DNA of 39,285 nt, taken from Adlercreutzia sp. ZJ141. Lineage in GTDB: Bacteria; Actinomycetota; Coriobacteriia; Coriobacteriales; Eggerthellaceae. Positions 36,231-39,285 of the stretch are shown piece by piece. Position 1 is the first letter of the stretch. Each line of letters opens with the position of its first letter. The position numbers and the translations under genes were made by a program. Below the pieces are notes generated by a model that did not search any database, was not told where the DNA came from, and was given only the letters and a program-made list of their open reading frames with translations. The stretch is taken from positions 1 through 39,285 of the forward strand of contig NZ_JAAKEB010000020.1 of NCBI RefSeq assembly GCF_011038965.1. Reading direction: 5' to 3'.

Positions 36231-38753
36231 ATGGATGAAAAAATGGCAAGACGATACCAGATTTATACCTCTTCTGATGAGTGGAACTTGTTAGCCAAAG
36301 GACTTTTCGCTGCGCTCGCGATGCTCCTTGTCGGCTTTGTTGCCCTGAATGCGTTTTGGTTTTTTGGTGAGTACGATCCTCGGCTTCCAGGACTTTACGA
36401 TTACTATGCGGCGACATGGGGCGATGGCTTGTTTCTTACCGTTGGAGCTGGCACCCTTGTTGCTTGGACTTGCGCAAACCCTACGTCGGAAAGGATTAGA
36501 CATGTCTCGAGTATCCTTGCAGTTGCAGCTTTTATCGGGGCTCTTTTCATACAGTACACTTGGATTGCTGATGATGAGATTGGGTTGAACTGGACTATTC
36601 CACAGGCACATTATTTCAATGCAGCAGGGATATACCATGCGCTCTACTTCTCGGCCTGCTTTGCCTTTTTTTCGTATTACTTATCTCGATTTTTCCTAAC
36701 GGGAGTGCGTATCTACCGTAGGCACGAGGCTGTACATTTGAGAGATAGTGAAATGCTGATCTGGTTCGCGGTTATGGGCTATTATTCTATGCATGTACTT
36801 GACGATTGCGCAAGTGTCTTGCCTCAACCCTGGCTTTCAGTTGCGGCAATGACTCTACCGGCTATCGTGATCATCATTATATATATAATGATGAGAGGGC
36901 TAACTGAGGGTCTGCGCGACTCCCTGATGATCGCCCCGGGCGCGCTGTTCTCCTTGGGTCTATCTCTCGTGTTGTCTATGCCGGGCGAATCCGTTCAGCC
37001 GTATGCGGTGTTTGGCTTTTCCTTGGCATGTGTATTCTCTTCGGCCTTTGCGATTCCCTTCTCGTCGCTTCGCGAAATCTCAGGCAACTATATCTTTGCA
37101 GTTTTGTCAGGAGTGGGGCTGTCTCTTGTTGTTCTGGCAACTGCTGGGTCTGGTCTTCTGATCGGGAAAGCACTCTTTTCAGGGGCTGTTGTCTGCATCG
37201 TGGCAATTCTGCTCTTTGCAGCAGCAGCTGCATTTGTATGCACGAGTGGAGGAGGAGATCGAAAGCATTTGCTTATGGGTGTTCTGACTGCGATAGCCGG
37301 ATTGCTCTGGGGAGAGCTCGCAGGAACCTCGATCGAAGGAGAAGCTATCGAGGCTCTGGCACATTTCTTCTTGACCTTTGTGCTGCTCGGATTAATGATC
37401 TCCCGATTTAAGAAAGCCGTTGACCTTGTTATGACTGTCGAGGCGGAATGTGACGGCAAAATTGATTGCCGATGCCAGACCCTACAAGCGCAAGCGGCAG
37501 TATACCCGTCAATTTGCCTCATGTCGCTAGGTGCATTGTTCATGCTTCTGTTCGATATGCTCTCTCTTCGACCTAGCGATTTCAAGGTGTTGTCGCTTGT
37601 TGATTCCTGTTCTGGAAACATCTGGGTTGGCTTTGCTGCGCTAGTAGTCCTTCTCTTCATGATTCTTCTGGGTCTTTTTGTCGCGAGGCGTACCAGCGGG
37701 TCGATTCGCCATGCGATATCCCTCTTCCTGCTTGTTTTGGGATACAGTACATTGTTCTTCTATTCCACGGGACTGCGTAAACCTCTTCTTTTCGACTGGT
37801 GGTTTGCGTGGTCGCTCCTAGTACCGATTGGTGCGGCGGTTTTTCTTGGTGAGTCGTTCGTTTCTAATTGCGCACTGATTAGGGGGCGAGATAGCAGCGC
37901 TGGTACTCTGCTGATCGCAGCAGTAATAACAATTGGGAGCTATCTTGCTGCCCTTGGAGCCATAATGCCCACAACGGGAGCAGGACGAAGCTTTTTTCCG
38001 ACGTTCGCTTCGCCGGGGATAGGCATGCTCGGAATTTTGTTTGCGTTTGTCCTTCTTCCAACAATGGCTGCGGCATTGATGCAGATGGGCATAACTGAGC
38101 ATGATTCCCTTATCGTTTCGAACAGCCCAGTGTTAGGTGCGCTTCAGAGCGGAGCCTCTGCAACGGTTATCGTAGTTTTTCTCGGCATGCTTCCCTTAGA
38201 GCTTTACGCATCAGCCTCGGAGGAGGCACATTTTCTCCTGCTCGTCCTAGCGGCGTTTCTTGTGCTCGCGGCGTTTAAGATAAGTAGCCTACTCTTTCCG
38301 CTTCGTAAAAACGCAGAGCACCTCAGCATGCAAATCTTAAAATACGACGTGATGCCGAAAGATCAACGGGCACAGGTGCAAGCGCAAGACGAGTTAAGGC
38401 GTCTATCTCGGCATCTTCAGCGTCAGAATCTAATTGTGGTGACTTCACTTCTTCCCTGGGGGTTAGTTGGCTTGGCCGTGTGGTGGGTAAAAGATTATTT
38501 CGGCAGGAAAGTCAAAGGGCAGGGTCGAAGGGACGGCGGCATCTCGCATGAACTTTGGGATTCTTTTCTCCTTCGCTCTCCGTCGCAGGACGCTGCCCTG
38601 CTTTTTGTCGAGCTGTTTCCAGGTGGGAAGGGTCGATACCAATCTTGTCTTAATGCTATCGCAGATGATGCGATTTCCCTTAGGAGAAGGTTGCAAGAAG
38701 GGGGTTCTGGCAAATGGGACGGAAAACAAACGGCAGAAGTGAAAGAGAACTGA
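36231..38753 (+). CDS. Very large polytopic membrane protein of unknown function
   Basis: 840 residues from the ATG at 36231 (a GTG at 36222 and an ATG at 36243 are also in frame). About 18-20 hydrophobic segments span residues 25-690, then a charged cytoplasmic tail (about 695-840) containing one more possible helix (SLLPWGLVGLAVWW). Near the N-terminus YDYYAATWGDGLFL and, later, PQAHYFNAAGIYHALYFSACFAFF are the most motif-like stretches. I recognise no transporter, polymerase or enzyme signature. No convincing ribosome-binding site precedes it, and its upstream region is the truncated ISL3 element, which may have replaced its promoter. Confidence 0.75.
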   Translation: MDEKMARRYQIYTSSDEWNLLAKGLFAALAMLLVGFVALNAFWFFGEYDPRLPGLYDYYAATWGDGLFLTVGAGTLVAWTCANPTSERIRHVSSILAVAAFIGALFIQYTWIADDEIGLNWTIPQAHYFNAAGIYHALYFSACFAFFSYYLSRFFLTGVRIYRRHEAVHLRDSEMLIWFAVMGYYSMHVLDDCASVLPQPWLSVAAMTLPAIVIIIIYIMMRGLTEGLRDSLMIAPGALFSLGLSLVLSMPGESVQPYAVFGFSLACVFSSAFAIPFSSLREISGNYIFAVLSGVGLSLVVLATAGSGLLIGKALFSGAVVCIVAILLFAAAAAFVCTSGGGDRKHLLMGVLTAIAGLLWGELAGTSIEGEAIEALAHFFLTFVLLGLMISRFKKAVDLVMTVEAECDGKIDCRCQTLQAQAAVYPSICLMSLGALFMLLFDMLSLRPSDFKVLSLVDSCSGNIWVGFAALVVLLFMILLGLFVARRTSGSIRHAISLFLLVLGYSTLFFYSTGLRKPLLFDWWFAWSLLVPIGAAVFLGESFVSNCALIRGRDSSAGTLLIAAVITIGSYLAALGAIMPTTGAGRSFFPTFASPGIGMLGILFAFVLLPTMAAALMQMGITEHDSLIVSNSPVLGALQSGASATVIVVFLGMLPLELYASASEEAHFLLLVLAAFLVLAAFKISSLLFPLRKNAEHLSMQILKYDVMPKDQRAQVQAQDELRRLSRHLQRQNLIVVTSLLPWGLVGLAVWWVKDYFGRKVKGQGRRDGGISHELWDSFLLRSPSQDAALLFVELFPGGKGRYQSCLNAIADDAISLRRRLQEGGSGKWDGKQTAEVKEN

Positions 38754-38860
38754 CTTGTAGTAGACCAGGCGATTTGGACTTGCTGTATGGTTTGGATAGG
38801 GAGTGGGGTAATACCTTACGTTGAATCTCTTCGCCAACACAAGGGAGGATTATAGAGAGA

Positions 38861-39172
38861 ATGAACGGCTCTGTATTTATTTATTTTATTGACAAGGCTC
38901 CTGATTTCCTACTTGTAATTGTAGGAATCGCTACCGCGCTTGTGTACTTTTTTCAAAAGAGGGATTCCAAGCGAAATGCTGCACGTCTCATTACGTTGCA
39001 AATTGACGAAATATGTGACGGAATAGAGAAAATTGCGACATATATTGTGGATGGTCAATTGAACAACGTTGCGTTTTACGAATCGTTACCGCTGATATCG
39101 GAGGATTACTGGGCGAGATACAAGCATTTCTTCGTACTAAACATGGATGCAACAAGCATTAGCGCCATGTGA
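38861..39172 (+). CDS. Small membrane-anchored hypothetical protein, probably truncated
   Basis: 103 residues with a GGGAGG (about 38841-38847) upstream. One N-terminal membrane segment (about 10-32, PDFLLVIVGIATALVYFF) is followed by a basic stop-transfer (QKRDSKRNAARLI) and a helical domain (QIDEICDGIEKIATYI, YESLPLISEDYWARYKHFF). The protein ends abruptly at NMDATSISAM, and the TGA stop lies five bases before an IS200-like hairpin. It has the look of the first half of a longer protein whose 3' part has been separated by an insertion. Confidence 0.6.
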   Translation: MNGSVFIYFIDKAPDFLLVIVGIATALVYFFQKRDSKRNAARLITLQIDEICDGIEKIATYIVDGQLNNVAFYESLPLISEDYWARYKHFFVLNMDATSISAM

Positions 39173-39177
39173 GAAAC

Positions 39178-39285
39178 CCACAGGCTATGCCTGTGGTGCG
39201 GTAGACGGTTAAACCGTACCGCTGACATGAGAATCAGAAAAAGGCTTTCCTGTCCTATGATGGGCCTGCGATGGTCCAGATCGCA
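39178..39285. mobile_element. Probable left end of an IS200/IS605-like element
   Basis: CCACAGGC/GCCTGTGG with a TAT loop (39178-39196) has the same 8-bp stem and TAT loop as the hairpin at 190-208. A second hairpin GCGGTA..CGGTT/AACCGTACCGC follows at 39198-39222. Such paired subterminal hairpins are usual at IS200-type ends. An ATG at 39227 opens a frame to the window edge (MRIRKRLSCPMMG), but I cannot recognise it as a transposase. Confidence 0.45.

Overview
The window reads as a chromosomal segment of a high-GC actinobacterium, most likely a member of the Coriobacteriia (Eggerthellales-like). The evidence is the order uvrC-rapZ-yvcK-whiA followed by gap-pgk-tpiA, which is the actinobacterial arrangement, together with WhiA itself, a RapZ with an arginine in its P-loop, and a LoaP-type NusG paralogue at the head of a polysaccharide operon. 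The genus assignment is inference.

Layout. Bases 1-210 hold the 3' end of an IS200/IS605-type Y1 transposase and its hairpin-rich right end. Bases 209-2359 (minus strand) carry a DUF2130 coiled-coil protein and a small hypothetical gene. Bases 2511-14862 are a housekeeping block: glutamate dehydrogenase, then uvrC-rapZ-yvcK-whiA, then gap-pgk-tpiA-gpmI. This block contains several unexplained palindromic elements: a perfect 45-bp inverted repeat that supplies the last codons of whiA, a nested palindrome between pgk and tpiA, and hairpins at the tpiA and gap ribosome-binding sites.

Bases 14863-34147 are a surface-polysaccharide locus. It starts with a promoter, a roughly 180-nt leader and a strong intrinsic terminator in front of loaP. 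loaP is followed, through ATGA overlaps on both sides, by a 51-codon ORF containing an 11-G homopolymer and then by the first sugar enzyme. The sugar genes encode: (i) a membrane UDP-GlcNAc 4,6-dehydratase, a DegT aminotransferase, a PglC-like initiating phosphoglycosyl transferase and a sugar formyltransferase, which together suggest a 4-formamido-4,6-dideoxy sugar; (ii) a PIG-L deacetylase and a GT4 glycosyltransferase; (iii) a complete UDP-N-acetyl-L-fucosamine set (fnlA-fnlB-fnlC); (iv) an N-acetyl-sugar amidotransferase without its usual HisH/HisF-type partners; (v) a second GT4, Wzy and Wzx; and (vi) a phosphocholine-like decoration set (LicD, a fused LicC-LicA, and an IspD/TarI-like cytidylyltransferase). 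Base composition drops towards AT in the wzy-licD part, as usual for exchanged polymerase and flippase cassettes.

Bases 34128-39285 are a rearrangement-prone edge: a membrane-anchored DUF4760-like protein, a scar that resembles the wzy 3' end, a 5'-truncated ISL3 element, a very large polytopic membrane protein of unknown function, and a small membrane protein that stops five bases before an IS200-like hairpin.

The most interesting observation is the 11-G tract between loaP and the biosynthetic genes. Only 11 G (or 11 plus or minus a multiple of 3) keeps the small ORF open to its overlap with the next gene, so slipped-strand mispairing there could switch the polysaccharide operon on and off.
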